Shown one piece after another: positions 5,646-14,066 of a stretch of 40,108 nucleotides of DNA. Source of the DNA: JAFNGF01 sp964567045 (GTDB taxonomy: Bacteria > Planctomycetota > Phycisphaerae > Sedimentisphaerales > Anaerobacaceae). Under the pieces are notes generated by a model. It was not told the DNA's origin. It was given only the letters and a program-made list of their open reading frames with translations, and did not search any database. Position 1 is the first letter of the stretch, and each line of letters opens with the position of its first letter. The stretch covers positions 1 through 40,108 of the forward strand of contig CAZMLE010000034.1 of assembly GCA_964567045.1 (NCBI GenBank), read 5' to 3'. The position numbers and the translations under genes are program-made.

Positions 5646-8249
5646 TCATTTCGGTTGCTTTTGCGCCGCTGCGGTGCCTGCAAAAGTTGTGGCCCTTATC
5701 GTGCCATCCTTTTTGATTGTAATAGTGATGGCCCCACGTGCGGCAGTATAAAATGTCTCCAGGTTTTTTCTCCGCTGCCTTGTTGGTTGGCTCGCTGCAC
5801 TGTGGAGCGTCCTCTCATATTGGCTCTGGTCGCAACTGCATATCACAATATCCGCACCGAGCTTTTCGATAAAATCCAGGTCCAGCGTTTTGATTAAGCC
5901 GTGATGAGGAGCTACGACTACATCGGCTTTTAGATTTGGATTAAGCCGAAGAAGTTCTCTTTGCGCAAATCTTTCGATGTCAGAGCACAATAGTATTCTT
6001 CTGCCGGCAAACTCAATCAGTGAAACTACTGATCTATCGTTCTCGCTCAACGTTTTATCGTACCAGGCTTGTGTGGGCGGCCAAAGTGCCTTTATGTTGG
6101 CGGCGATTTTTGCATCTATATTGTTTATATTTTTTATCTCTAACCGTTTTTCATACAATTTGTCAAGAAATCCTGCCGTCCCATGGAGGTCAGTTTTGGC
6201 ATCTATGAAAAACGAGTCGCCGCCGTAGATGCTCTTGACCTTGCAGTGTTCAGCAATCTCCGGTATGCCGTTGATGTGGTCCACATCACTATGGCTAATC
6301 ATAATCGCGTCGATTTTGCCTACTCCTGCAAAATCCAGAGATGGTGTTACGATGCGCCTCCCAATATCGCTTTTGTACATTGAGCCGGCGTCGAAGAGGA
6401 CATTTGCCTGGCCGGGCAGCCTTGCCAATATCGCCTGGCCATGACCGACCTCTAAACAGTTCAAAATCAAGTTATCCCGATAGGTCCTGTGCCATTTCGC
6501 GGCGCCCAAAGAGACAATTATCGCAAGAGCGAGCACCGTGCATATTAGTTTTTTCACAAGGGGTCTGTGGAAGTGAACAAAAAAAGCAAAAAGTAAAAAA
6601 GCATAATAGAGGATAATTACCGCAGGTGACACTTTGCCTATAAGGACCTCCGATATGTTTAAGCTGGCCATAAATTTGACAAGCCAGATTAACAAACTGA
6701 CTAACGGTCCTATTATTATATCCAGCAGTGCTGCTGCACTTGGCAGGAACAGCGCCAGAACTGTTTTTGAGTACCCGATAAGCGAGATAACACCTATCAG
6801 CGGTGAAACAATCACCGTCCAGATGCTTGTCAGATAGTTAATCCTGTAAAAATGGTACAGTGAAATGCCGACACCACTCATCCACGCTGTAAAGCATGTG
6901 GAAAATAATCGTAATAAATATGGCCCTGCTATCGGAGTTATGCGGAAAAGTAAGTTTGTTTTTGGAGCTTTCTTACCCCAGGGCAGACCCGTTATTTTTT
7001 CATATAGAAAGAAGTGTATCCGCTCGCAAAAAAGCAAGAGTCCAAGCACTACTGCAAACGATAACTGCCAGCCTGCATCGAATAGGTCTGTCGGCTTTAT
7101 CAGCAGCAGAATTACAGCCGCCAGTGACAGCGCATTAAAAGGATTGTACTTTCGGCGGAAGAAAAATGATGCACAGAAAACAAAACACATAATCGCCGCT
7201 CTGAAAGCCGGCGGTTGCGGCGGGATAACAAGCAAAAAGAGACCTGCGGCAGCAAGACATATCGCCGCACAAGCGCGTTTCATCAGGCCCGCTGTTTTAC
7301 ACAGCCACCAGATAATCCAGAACAAAATCATGAAGTTCATTCCCGACAGGCATAAAAAATGCAAAAGCCCTGTCTTTTGAAACGCCCTGTAGGTGGCGCT
7401 GTCGATTTCTGCTCTGTAGCCCAGCACCAACGCCCGCAGCAGAGCATAATTTTGACTCTCTACATCCAGCTCACCCAGCAGCGCCCGGTTAGCTATTTCC
7501 TGCAGACGCCTTTTTATTTTTATAAAAGTCCCTGTGGAACTGTTTTCCTTTAACAACTCAATAGCATCCCGTGATGGCACAGAAGCGGCGACAAAGACGC
7601 CTTTATTTGCCAGGTATTCTGCCGTATTGAATTGTCCCGGATTTGTCGGCTGTTTGAACCTGTCCAGCCAGCAGTATAGCCGGATGTAGTCGCCAGCTTT
7701 TAGGTCAAGCACAGGCTCATCGACCTGCACACGCACGGTCCCGGATATTTTTGCCCAGCCATTAACCGTTTTGACTTCGTGGACTCTAACATAAAAGCTG
7801 CTGACAGGGTCCGCATAAGTAAACTGCGCAAATTGCCATTGCTCATTTCTGTTGATGTATGGCTGGGTAATTATAAAGCCGCAAATTGTCGCCAATCTTC
7901 GCTCGCTTGCAACAAAATTCCGGATGTCATCTGGCTTGAATTGTTGAAAGACGGTCAGCCGAATCGCACCAAGACACACAAAACAGGCACAAGCCGTATA
8001 TGCTGTGATATACACAGAAGCAGTTTCTTTTCGGATAACGAAAAATAGGAATGTACCGACTGCGCAAAAGGCCAGTATCGCCAGCCAAAATGCAATCGGT
8101 AAGGCTAACGGACTCTGTAATAAGATGCCGATTATCAGACCGGTCGCGGCAAATAAGAGTGGGGACGTTTCTATGATCCGTTTGTGAAGATTGGTTCTGC
8201 CGGCAAGTTTTTTTTCAATCTCAGCTAATCTTCGCTGAATCTGGTCCAT
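5646..8249 (-). CDS. comEC: ComEC/Rec2-family DNA uptake channel protein
   Basis: This 867-residue polytopic membrane protein belongs to the family that moves single-stranded DNA across the cytoplasmic membrane in natural transformation. It shows N-terminal membrane helices, a DUF4131-like soluble region, a central competence domain with 'LLHFLCLSGMNFMILFW', and a C-terminal metallo-beta-lactamase domain. That last domain has an H-x-D-x-D-H motif (H653, D655, D657, H658 in 'SHSDVDHINGI') and 'PHHG' (782-783), so the nuclease-like site looks intact. It is the only minus-strand gene of the window, diverging from the pseudopilin gene. A prepilin peptidase and a pseudopilin nearby are compatible with transformation, but no other com genes are seen. 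Confidence 0.93.
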   Translation of the reverse strand: MDQIQRRLAEIEKKLAGRTNLHKRIIETSPLLFAATGLIIGILLQSPLALPIAFWLAILAFCAVGTFLFFVIRKETASVYITAYTACACFVCLGAIRLTVFQQFKPDDIRNFVASERRLATICGFIITQPYINRNEQWQFAQFTYADPVSSFYVRVHEVKTVNGWAKISGTVRVQVDEPVLDLKAGDYIRLYCWLDRFKQPTNPGQFNTAEYLANKGVFVAASVPSRDAIELLKENSSTGTFIKIKRRLQEIANRALLGELDVESQNYALLRALVLGYRAEIDSATYRAFQKTGLLHFLCLSGMNFMILFWIIWWLCKTAGLMKRACAAICLAAAGLFLLVIPPQPPAFRAAIMCFVFCASFFFRRKYNPFNALSLAAVILLLIKPTDLFDAGWQLSFAVVLGLLLFCERIHFFLYEKITGLPWGKKAPKTNLLFRITPIAGPYLLRLFSTCFTAWMSGVGISLYHFYRINYLTSIWTVIVSPLIGVISLIGYSKTVLALFLPSAAALLDIIIGPLVSLLIWLVKFMASLNISEVLIGKVSPAVIILYYAFLLFAFFVHFHRPLVKKLICTVLALAIIVSLGAAKWHRTYRDNLILNCLEVGHGQAILARLPGQANVLFDAGSMYKSDIGRRIVTPSLDFAGVGKIDAIMISHSDVDHINGIPEIAEHCKVKSIYGGDSFFIDAKTDLHGTAGFLDKLYEKRLEIKNINNIDAKIAANIKALWPPTQAWYDKTLSENDRSVVSLIEFAGRRILLCSDIERFAQRELLRLNPNLKADVVVAPHHGLIKTLDLDFIEKLGADIVICSCDQSQYERTLHSAASQPTRQRRKNLETFYTAARGAITITIKKDGTIRATTFAGTAAAQKQPK

Positions 8250-8400
8250 TTAGGCCGTGATTCTATCGCAGTCAGTGTTTGTTTGCTATGGATAACGCAC
8301 GGATTCTCTGACAATATTCTTTTGTGACGGCCTGGAATCAGGTGTTTATGGTTTCATGGACTGCCGCCTTAGAATTATTGATGAAACGTGTAATAAAAGA

Positions 8401-8429
8401 TTTACAATGCCGTGGGGAAAATGTAAAAT
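8401..8429 (+). promoter_or_regulatory. Putative sigma-70 promoter for the pseudopilin gene
   Basis: TTTACA (8401-8406) and TAAAAT (8424-8429) are separated by exactly 17 bp, a strong match to the housekeeping consensus. A GGAGG ribosome-binding site follows at 8475-8479 before ATG 8490. It lies in the 240-bp gap between the divergent comEC and pseudopilin genes; nothing else is evident in that gap. Confidence 0.6.
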
Positions 8430-8489
8430 TAATATTGTGCTCTTTTAACAGAGACAGCTAAATATTGGCAAGGTGGAGGGCCACGCAAA

Positions 8490-9335
8490 ATGAACAGACA
8501 AAGACAGTTTAATTTATTGGCAGTCGGAACCGAAGGCGAGATGCCCGATAAGCCGGTAATCTTTCTAACAGCGTTTACATTGATAGAGCTTTTGGTTGTT
8601 ATTGCCGTCATTGCGGTATTGATGGCGATATTAATGCCCACGCTGAATCGGGCCAGAGAGGCAGGGAAGCGATCGGTTTGCCTGAACAACACAAAGGGCC
8701 TCGCCTTCGGGTGGACCATGTATTGCGGTGATAATGATGGTCGATTGCCAAATGGTCAAGCACACGAGGTTGGCAACGAACGATTGGGCTGGATATTGCG
8801 GGCTGAGGCTCCATATCAGACGACTCCTTTGGAGGCGCCGGTTGTAGTCCAGCTCAATGCGATCAGGAACGGCCAGTTATTCCCTTATGTCCCGAACGTC
8901 AAAGCCTATCGTTGCCCCGTGGCCAAGAAATACGAGATGCGAACATATAGTTGCATACATGCCATGAATGGGCTCCCGGTGGAAGGGGGCCCTGTTGTCA
9001 AGAACATCAACACCATTAAGTTCCCGGGCATGCGTATTGTTTTTGTGGACGACTATGGGGAGGACTGGGACGCGGCCTGGACTGTGTGCTACAGCCAGCC
9101 ACGATGGTGGAATCCGATTCCCATGCGTCACGGACCTGGTACTGTAGTCTCTTACGCCGATGCACACTCTAATTGGTGGAACTGGAAGGACCCGCGGACC
9201 GTAGAACTCTCAAAACTGTCCTGGCAGGAGGCTGAGGCACTCCGCGCATCTTCACAGGTCGAGCAGCCTGACAATCAGGATTTGAGAGACATCCAGAAGG
9301 CCTACTGGGGTAAGCTTGGGTACGAGCCACGATGA
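8490..9335 (+). CDS. Prepilin-type pseudopilin of the planctomycete H-X9-DG-like group
   Basis: This 281-residue protein has a long 28-residue leader followed by the type IV prepilin helix 'FTLIELLVVIAVIAVLMAIL', with the conserved glutamate at +5. The residue at -1 is alanine rather than the usual glycine. The globular part shows 'AREAGKRSVCLNNTKGLAFGW', 'YCGDNDGRLPNG' and a late 'MRHGPGTVVSYADAHSNWW' segment. This pattern is typical of the large DUF1559-like/H-X9-DG pseudopilin families of planctomycetes. It is probably processed by a prepilin peptidase such as the one encoded at 3732 and assembled in, or exported by, a type II-like system. An AGGTGGAGG ribosome-binding site precedes ATG 8490. 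Confidence 0.88.
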   Translation: MNRQRQFNLLAVGTEGEMPDKPVIFLTAFTLIELLVVIAVIAVLMAILMPTLNRAREAGKRSVCLNNTKGLAFGWTMYCGDNDGRLPNGQAHEVGNERLGWILRAEAPYQTTPLEAPVVVQLNAIRNGQLFPYVPNVKAYRCPVAKKYEMRTYSCIHAMNGLPVEGGPVVKNINTIKFPGMRIVFVDDYGEDWDAAWTVCYSQPRWWNPIPMRHGPGTVVSYADAHSNWWNWKDPRTVELSKLSWQEAEALRASSQVEQPDNQDLRDIQKAYWGKLGYEPR

Positions 9336-9682
9336 CCAAGCTAATATGTTTTGTATCAAGCTCCCAGATTTTGATTCGACTTTTCTCTGTATGTCATCCA
9401 TGCCTGTTCCGAGCGGAGTCGAGGAATCTGCCTCCAACCTTATCAGTCCTCGCACCTTTGCCGGCAGTTCCCTCGCCAGGCTCGGGACAAGCCTGAGTGA
9501 TCGGCGTGGCTGATTTTCATAATTTTTCCAAACAAACTGCTGGCAGGCGAGTATTCCAATATAAAATGGATACGATAGAAAAATAGCTATCTTTCCAAGG
9601 TGCTTAGAGTCAGAAGGAAGCCAATGAGGGATCAAAACGTTGATTACATTTATGATTCAATGGACAATAGGAGGCTCCCGTT
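9336..9682. other. Intergenic region with degenerate palindromes
   Basis: No convincing gene is present in these 347 bases. Two short inverted repeats are visible: TTCC...GGAA around a CGAGCGGAGTCGA core (9407-9426), and CAGGCT/AGCCTG (9477-9482 and 9490-9495). Both resemble eroded dispersed intergenic elements. A TATAAA box at 9560-9565 could be a -10 element for tpx, but its -35 region is poor. An AGGAGG ribosome-binding site for tpx lies at 9669-9674. Confidence 0.4.
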
Positions 9683-10198
9683 ATGAAGGAACGAACAGAT
9701 CTGGTGACTATGAAGGGCCAGCCGTTGACTCTTTTGGGCGGCGAGCTCAAGGTGGGCGAGCGGGCCCCAAACTTTAGAGTGGTTGCGAACGACTTGTCGC
9801 AGGTGCAGTTCCCATCCTTCCGCGGTAAGGTCTGTATCATCTCGTCAGTGCCATCCCTGGATACCAGCGTGTGTGACACAATGACCCGCCGGTTCAACCA
9901 GGAGGCTGCCAGCTTGGGCCCGGACGTTGCAGTTCTGGCTATCAGCATGGACCTGCCATTTGCTCAAAAACATTGGTGTGGGGCAACAGGTGTCAAGAAT
10001 CTGCAGACACTTTCAGACCATCGCGAAGCTTCGTTCGGCAAGGCTTATGGCGTTTTGATAAAGGAGATGCGCTTACTTGCGCGGGCCGTATTTGTGGTGG
10101 ATAAGCAGGGCATTATCCGCTACACAGAGATAGTCAAAGAGCTCAGAAATGAGCCGAATTATGAGGCGGCACTAAAAGCGACAAAAGGATTGTTGTGA
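9683..10198 (+). CDS. tpx: Thiol peroxidase (atypical 2-Cys peroxiredoxin)
   Basis: Reduces hydrogen and alkyl peroxides using thioredoxin. The 171-residue protein carries the Tpx signature 'SVPSLDTSVCDTMTRRFN' with peroxidatic C64. Resolving C99 lies in 'HWCGATGVKNLQTLSDHR', matching the Cys61/Cys95 pair of the E. coli enzyme. An AGGAGG ribosome-binding site lies eight bases before ATG 9683. The stop overlaps the copA start by 4 bp (GTGA), so peroxide defence and copper export are translationally coupled. It opens a long run of stress genes on this strand. Confidence 0.96.
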   Translation: MKERTDLVTMKGQPLTLLGGELKVGERAPNFRVVANDLSQVQFPSFRGKVCIISSVPSLDTSVCDTMTRRFNQEAASLGPDVAVLAISMDLPFAQKHWCGATGVKNLQTLSDHREASFGKAYGVLIKEMRLLARAVFVVDKQGIIRYTEIVKELRNEPNYEAALKATKGLL

Positions 10199-12396
10199 CA
10201 AAATCGGACATACAAAGGACTGAACTAAAAATAATGGGAATGCACTGTGCAGCCTGTGCCACAACGATAGAGAAATCGCTGTCGTATCTCGCCGGTGTCA
10301 CCAGTGCGCGGGTGAGCTATGCCCATGAGGCTGCCACCGTTGAGTACGATCCCGCGAAGCTGAAGCCTGCTGATCTGGAAAAAGCAGTCGCCGATGCAGG
10401 TTACCGGGTGGTGACAGAAGATTCCGAGAAAATAGCCAGAGAGAAGGACCTGACAGCGAAGCGCAATAGAGTCGTTGTCGGATTAGCGGTGGGCGTTTTC
10501 CTGATGGTTCTTATGTATTTGCCGGTGCACTTGCCGTTCCCTACGGCATATCTAATGCTGCTTGTTTCGGCTCCCACCTTTATTTACATAAGCCGGCCCA
10601 TATTTAGCGCCGCTTATCGTGCCTTGAAGAATAGAAATCTCAACATGGACGTGATGTACTCGATGGGCATCGGCGTCGCATTTGGGGCGAGTGTTTTGGG
10701 CACGTTTGGCCTTATACTGTCACGCGAATTTCTGTTTTATGAAACGGCGGTGTTTCTCGCTGCGTTTCTTAGTCTGGGGCGGTATTTAGAAGCAAGGGCT
10801 AAAGGCAAAACCTCGGAAGCCATAAAGAAACTTATGGGCCTACAACCAAAGACCGCTACTATTGTTGCTGATAACAAGGAAATTGAAATCCGTGTAGAGG
10901 ACGTGCAGATAGGCGATATAGTGGTCGTGAAACCGGGAGAAAAAATTCCGGTGGATGGGCAGGTTGTTGACGGCCGGAGCTACGTGGACGAGTCAATGAT
11001 TACCGGCGAGCCAATGCCAGCGTTGAAAAAGAAAGGCAGCGGTGTTGTAGGAGGAACGCTTAACAAAAATAGCATAATCAGATTTAGAGCTACAAGAATA
11101 GGCAGAGACACCGTGCTATCTCAGATCATAAAGCTCGTAAAGGACGCTCAGAGTTCACGAGCACCGATTCAGAGGATTGCCGATAAAGCGGTGAGCTATT
11201 TTATTCCGGTAGTGCTGGCAATCGCAGTTGGCTCTTTCATCGCGTGGTATTTGATTCTGGGCACAGGGCTGCTTTTTGCCTTGACTACCCTTATTTCGGT
11301 CCTTGTTATTGCGTGTCCCTGTGCCCTGGGACTTGCCACGCCCACCGCGGTGACGGTTGGAGTTGGCCGGGGCGCTGAGCTGGGAATTCTCATCAAAAGC
11401 GGCGAGGTTTTTGAAATATCCGATAAGCTCACTACCGTAGTCTTCGATAAGACCGGAACTCTTACCAAAGGCAGGCCTGAAGTCACCGACATAATTGGGA
11501 TGCCGATGCCGGACAAAGAACTGCTCAAGTTAGCAGCCAGTGTTGAGAGAAATTCCAAACATCCGCTGGCAGAGGCTATCACCAGAAAGGCAGAAAAAGA
11601 CGGCATCGAAATAGAGCCAAGCAAGGGCTTTGATACATTCGAAGGGAAGGGCGTCATCGCGGAAGTCGAGGGAAAGCAGGTTCTTATAGGAAACCGAGTC
11701 CTTCTTGACGAAAGAAAGATTTCATACCCCAACGAAGTTGAGGATAAAATCCTCCAGCTTGAGAACCAGGGAAAGACAGTGTCTCTCGTTGCGGTGGATA
11801 ATACCTTCTGTGGCATGGTTGCCATTGCAGATGTACTAAAGGAATCGGCTAAGAATGTCGTGGACGAATTGAAGAATATGGGTCTTAAGGCGGTCATGAT
11901 CACCGGCGACAATTCAAGAAGCGCAAAGGCCATCGCAAGGGAAATCGGAATCGAACGTGTTTTAGCTGAAGTCCTGCCGCAGGATAAGGCTAACCAAGTA
12001 AAACAATTGCAGGAAGAAGCAGATGTGGTAGCCTTTGTAGGCGATGGCATTAACGATGCCCCGGCCCTTGCTCAAGCGGATGTTGGTATCGCGATCGGCA
12101 GCGGCACGGATGTTGCAATAGAAAGCGGCCAAGTAGTACTTATGAGGGATGAGCTGATGGACGTGGCCTCGGCGGTGCAGTTGAGCAGGAAAGTAATGTC
12201 GAGGATAAGGCAAAATCTTTTCTGGGCTTTCGCATATAATTCTGCTCTAATTCCGGTTGCCGCTGGTGCACTGTATCCGTTTTTTGGGATCACTCTAAAG
12301 CCCGAACTTGCAGGCCTGGCAATGGCTATGAGTTCCGTTACGGTGGTGACTCTTTCCTTGATGTTAAAACGGTACAGGCCGTCAGCGAGGCAATAG
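10195..12396 (+). CDS. copA: Cu(I)-exporting P1B-type ATPase
   Basis: This 733-residue P-type ATPase has one N-terminal heavy-metal-binding domain ('GMHCAAC', C18/C21), then membrane helices and a TGE-type actuator ('MITGEPMPA'). It also has the CPC metal site (C374-P-C376), the phosphorylated aspartate D418 in 'DKTGTLTKG', the HP motif in 'SKHPLAEAI' and a 'GDGINDAPAL' hinge. The last two helices carry 'AYNSALIPVAAG' and 'MAMSSVTVV', the residues typical of Cu(I) specificity. It should export cytoplasmic copper. The GTG start at 10195 overlaps the tpx stop, which fixes the start well. The frame matches the usual length for single-HMA CopA proteins. Confidence 0.95.
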   Translation: MTKSDIQRTELKIMGMHCAACATTIEKSLSYLAGVTSARVSYAHEAATVEYDPAKLKPADLEKAVADAGYRVVTEDSEKIAREKDLTAKRNRVVVGLAVGVFLMVLMYLPVHLPFPTAYLMLLVSAPTFIYISRPIFSAAYRALKNRNLNMDVMYSMGIGVAFGASVLGTFGLILSREFLFYETAVFLAAFLSLGRYLEARAKGKTSEAIKKLMGLQPKTATIVADNKEIEIRVEDVQIGDIVVVKPGEKIPVDGQVVDGRSYVDESMITGEPMPALKKKGSGVVGGTLNKNSIIRFRATRIGRDTVLSQIIKLVKDAQSSRAPIQRIADKAVSYFIPVVLAIAVGSFIAWYLILGTGLLFALTTLISVLVIACPCALGLATPTAVTVGVGRGAELGILIKSGEVFEISDKLTTVVFDKTGTLTKGRPEVTDIIGMPMPDKELLKLAASVERNSKHPLAEAITRKAEKDGIEIEPSKGFDTFEGKGVIAEVEGKQVLIGNRVLLDERKISYPNEVEDKILQLENQGKTVSLVAVDNTFCGMVAIADVLKESAKNVVDELKNMGLKAVMITGDNSRSAKAIAREIGIERVLAEVLPQDKANQVKQLQEEADVVAFVGDGINDAPALAQADVGIAIGSGTDVAIESGQVVLMRDELMDVASAVQLSRKVMSRIRQNLFWAFAYNSALIPVAAGALYPFFGITLKPELAGLAMAMSSVTVVTLSLMLKRYRPSARQ

Positions 12397-12444
12397 AATA
12401 GTGCTCATTTATTCAGTGGATGGATGAATATAAGGGAATAGATT

Positions 12445-12963
12445 ATGGAAAGGATAGTACCCAGTATCGAGTTCAACGCGTTCGAAGCCTTTGAAATAGC
12501 CGAGAAAATCGAGCGCAATGGTGCCAGATTTTACCGCAGGGCGGCAGAATTATTTGATGACCCTCATATTTCTAAGATGTTTCGGCAGTTGGCTGATTGG
12601 GAAAAGGGACACCAACAGCTTTTTGCTGACATGAGAAAGCAGCTTTTCGAGCAGAGCAGGGAACTGAGGACTTTTAAGCCCGATGACAGGCTCGTGCCGG
12701 AAGCCCAGGCAATGGCCGGCCTGGCTGTGTTTGGCATTAAACCAGACCCTGCTGAAGAGCTGACCGGCAAGGAAAGTAAAGCAGAAATCATTGCGAAAGC
12801 TATTGAGAAGGAGAAGGATTCGATTGTCTATTATACGGGCTTGAAGGACTTTGTCCCAGTCCGGGCCGGCAAAGATAAGATCGATGATATCATTGCAGAA
12901 GAGATGCGCCACATTCGCATTCTCAATCAGTCGCTACAGCAGTGGCAAGAGCTTGACCTGTGA
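12445..12963 (+). CDS. Ferritin-like/rubrerythrin-type diiron protein, first of two
   Basis: This 172-residue all-helical protein has a four-helix diiron pattern: 'EKIERNGARFYRRAA', 'LADWEKGHQQLF' (E-x2-H), 'AIEKEKDSIVYYTG' and 'IIAEEMRHIRIL' (E-x2-H). It lacks the C-terminal rubredoxin domain of classical rubrerythrin, so electrons must come from a separate donor. Likely roles are peroxide reduction or iron handling. It is cytoplasmic, with no signal peptide. It lies between copA and a second ferritin-like gene 12 bp downstream, all on the same strand, consistent with an operon. Confidence 0.85.
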   Translation: MERIVPSIEFNAFEAFEIAEKIERNGARFYRRAAELFDDPHISKMFRQLADWEKGHQQLFADMRKQLFEQSRELRTFKPDDRLVPEAQAMAGLAVFGIKPDPAEELTGKESKAEIIAKAIEKEKDSIVYYTGLKDFVPVRAGKDKIDDIIAEEMRHIRILNQSLQQWQELDL

Positions 12964-12975
12964 AAGGAGTGTGCA

Positions 12976-13458
12976 ATGGACATATTTGACTACGCCATGC
13001 GAATGGAAAAAGATGGCGAGAATTACTACCGTCAGTTGGTTGAAAAGACAGATAACAAAGGGCTTAAAACCATACTGACTATGTTGGCTGATGAGGAAGT
13101 GAATCACTACAAGACCGTGGCGGAAATGAGAAAGCAAAGGCCGCAAATGGCTGAAACCACCGTCTTAGCCGATGCCAAGAACATCTTTACTCAGATGAAG
13201 AAATCAGGTCAGAAACTTAACTTTGGCGCCAAGCAACGCAAGCTCTATGAAAAGGCGCAGGATATTGAGAAAAAGAGCGAGGAGTTTTACCGCCAAAAAG
13301 CCAACGAGGTGGAACAACAATACCAGCGGGAAATCTTCCTTCAATTGGCCGAAGAGGAAAAGAAACACTATTTCTTGCTGGAGAATATCATTCAGTTCGT
13401 TTCTCGCCCTGAAACCTGGCTTGAAAATGCGGAGTTTCATCATTTGGAAGAATACTGA
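12976..13458 (+). CDS. Ferritin-like/rubrerythrin-type diiron protein, second of two
   Basis: This 160-residue protein repeats the diiron layout: 'AMRMEKDGENYYRQL', 'LADEEVNHYKTV' (E-x2-H), 'DIEKKSEEFYRQKA' and 'LAEEEKKHYFLL' (E-x2-H). A conserved-looking tail 'SRPETWLENAEFHHLEEY' follows. No rubredoxin domain is present. An AAGGAG ribosome-binding site (12964-12969) lies six bases before ATG 12976 and overlaps the preceding stop region. The divergence from the neighbouring protein (little identity beyond the metal motifs) suggests different jobs, perhaps as a heteromer. Probable function is peroxide scavenging or iron sequestration; the exact substrate is not known from sequence. Confidence 0.83.
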   Translation: MDIFDYAMRMEKDGENYYRQLVEKTDNKGLKTILTMLADEEVNHYKTVAEMRKQRPQMAETTVLADAKNIFTQMKKSGQKLNFGAKQRKLYEKAQDIEKKSEEFYRQKANEVEQQYQREIFLQLAEEEKKHYFLLENIIQFVSRPETWLENAEFHHLEEY

Positions 13459-13487
13459 AGACTCATCTATTTAAAAAGGGGCTAAGT

Positions 13488-13976
13488 ATGAGAAGCGTAG
13501 TTAGCTACAAATTGAGGGTGGCGGCGATTCTGGTGTTGCTGGCGATTTTTGCGTCGATAGTGTATTCACATTGTCAAATACCGTGCGGGATTTATGACGA
13601 CCCGGCTCGTTTTGTTACACTTGCTGAGCATATCGCTACTATTGAGAAGTCTATGAACCAGATAAATGAGCTTTCGCAAGAAAGCAAGCCGAATTTCAAC
13701 CAGATAGTCCGGTGGGTTCAGAACAAGGATAGCCACGCAGACGAGTTGAGCGAAATAGTGACATATTACTTTATGGCCCAGCGAATCAAGCCGGTGGATA
13801 AGGCCGACAGTGAGGCTTACCGGCAGTACGTGAAGCAATTGACCTTGCTGCACCAGATGCTTGTCTACAGTATGAAGGCTAAGCAGACCACCGACCTTGC
13901 GAACGTTGAGAAGCTAAGAGCACTGTTAGCGGAATTTCGGAGCGATTATCTCGGCGATAGCGGGCAAAAACACTGA
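13488..13976 (+). CDS. sodN: Exported nickel superoxide dismutase
   Basis: Converts superoxide to oxygen and hydrogen peroxide at a nickel centre. The 162-residue precursor starts with a basic stretch and a hydrophobic signal sequence ending V-Y-S at residue 27. Cleavage there exposes HCQIPCGIY as the new N-terminus. This matches the nickel hook HCxxPCGxY, with His1, Cys2, Cys6 and the conserved tyrosine. The rest is helical, as expected for the four-helix bundle subunit. Cleavage by signal peptidase I would both export the enzyme and free the histidine amine needed to bind nickel. An AAAGGGG ribosome-binding site lies six bases before ATG 13488. The mature length, about 135 residues, is somewhat longer than the 117 of Streptomyces NiSOD. 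No SodX-type peptidase gene is nearby. Confidence 0.85.
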   Translation: MRSVVSYKLRVAAILVLLAIFASIVYSHCQIPCGIYDDPARFVTLAEHIATIEKSMNQINELSQESKPNFNQIVRWVQNKDSHADELSEIVTYYFMAQRIKPVDKADSEAYRQYVKQLTLLHQMLVYSMKAKQTTDLANVEKLRALLAEFRSDYLGDSGQKH

Positions 13977-14066
13977 GTGAGTTGTCCTGCTACGGCTCGG
14001 CGCTCCGCCGAGACGAGTCCGGCGTACAGGCAGGCATTGGCATTCTTTAGGTGGGCGATATGTCCT

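Noticed and set aside
11196..12050. 284-codon minus-strand open frame inside copA
   Set aside because: It is antisense to a well-conserved P-type ATPase with all motifs in place, is serine-rich and low-complexity, and shows no domain; it is a shadow of copA codon usage.
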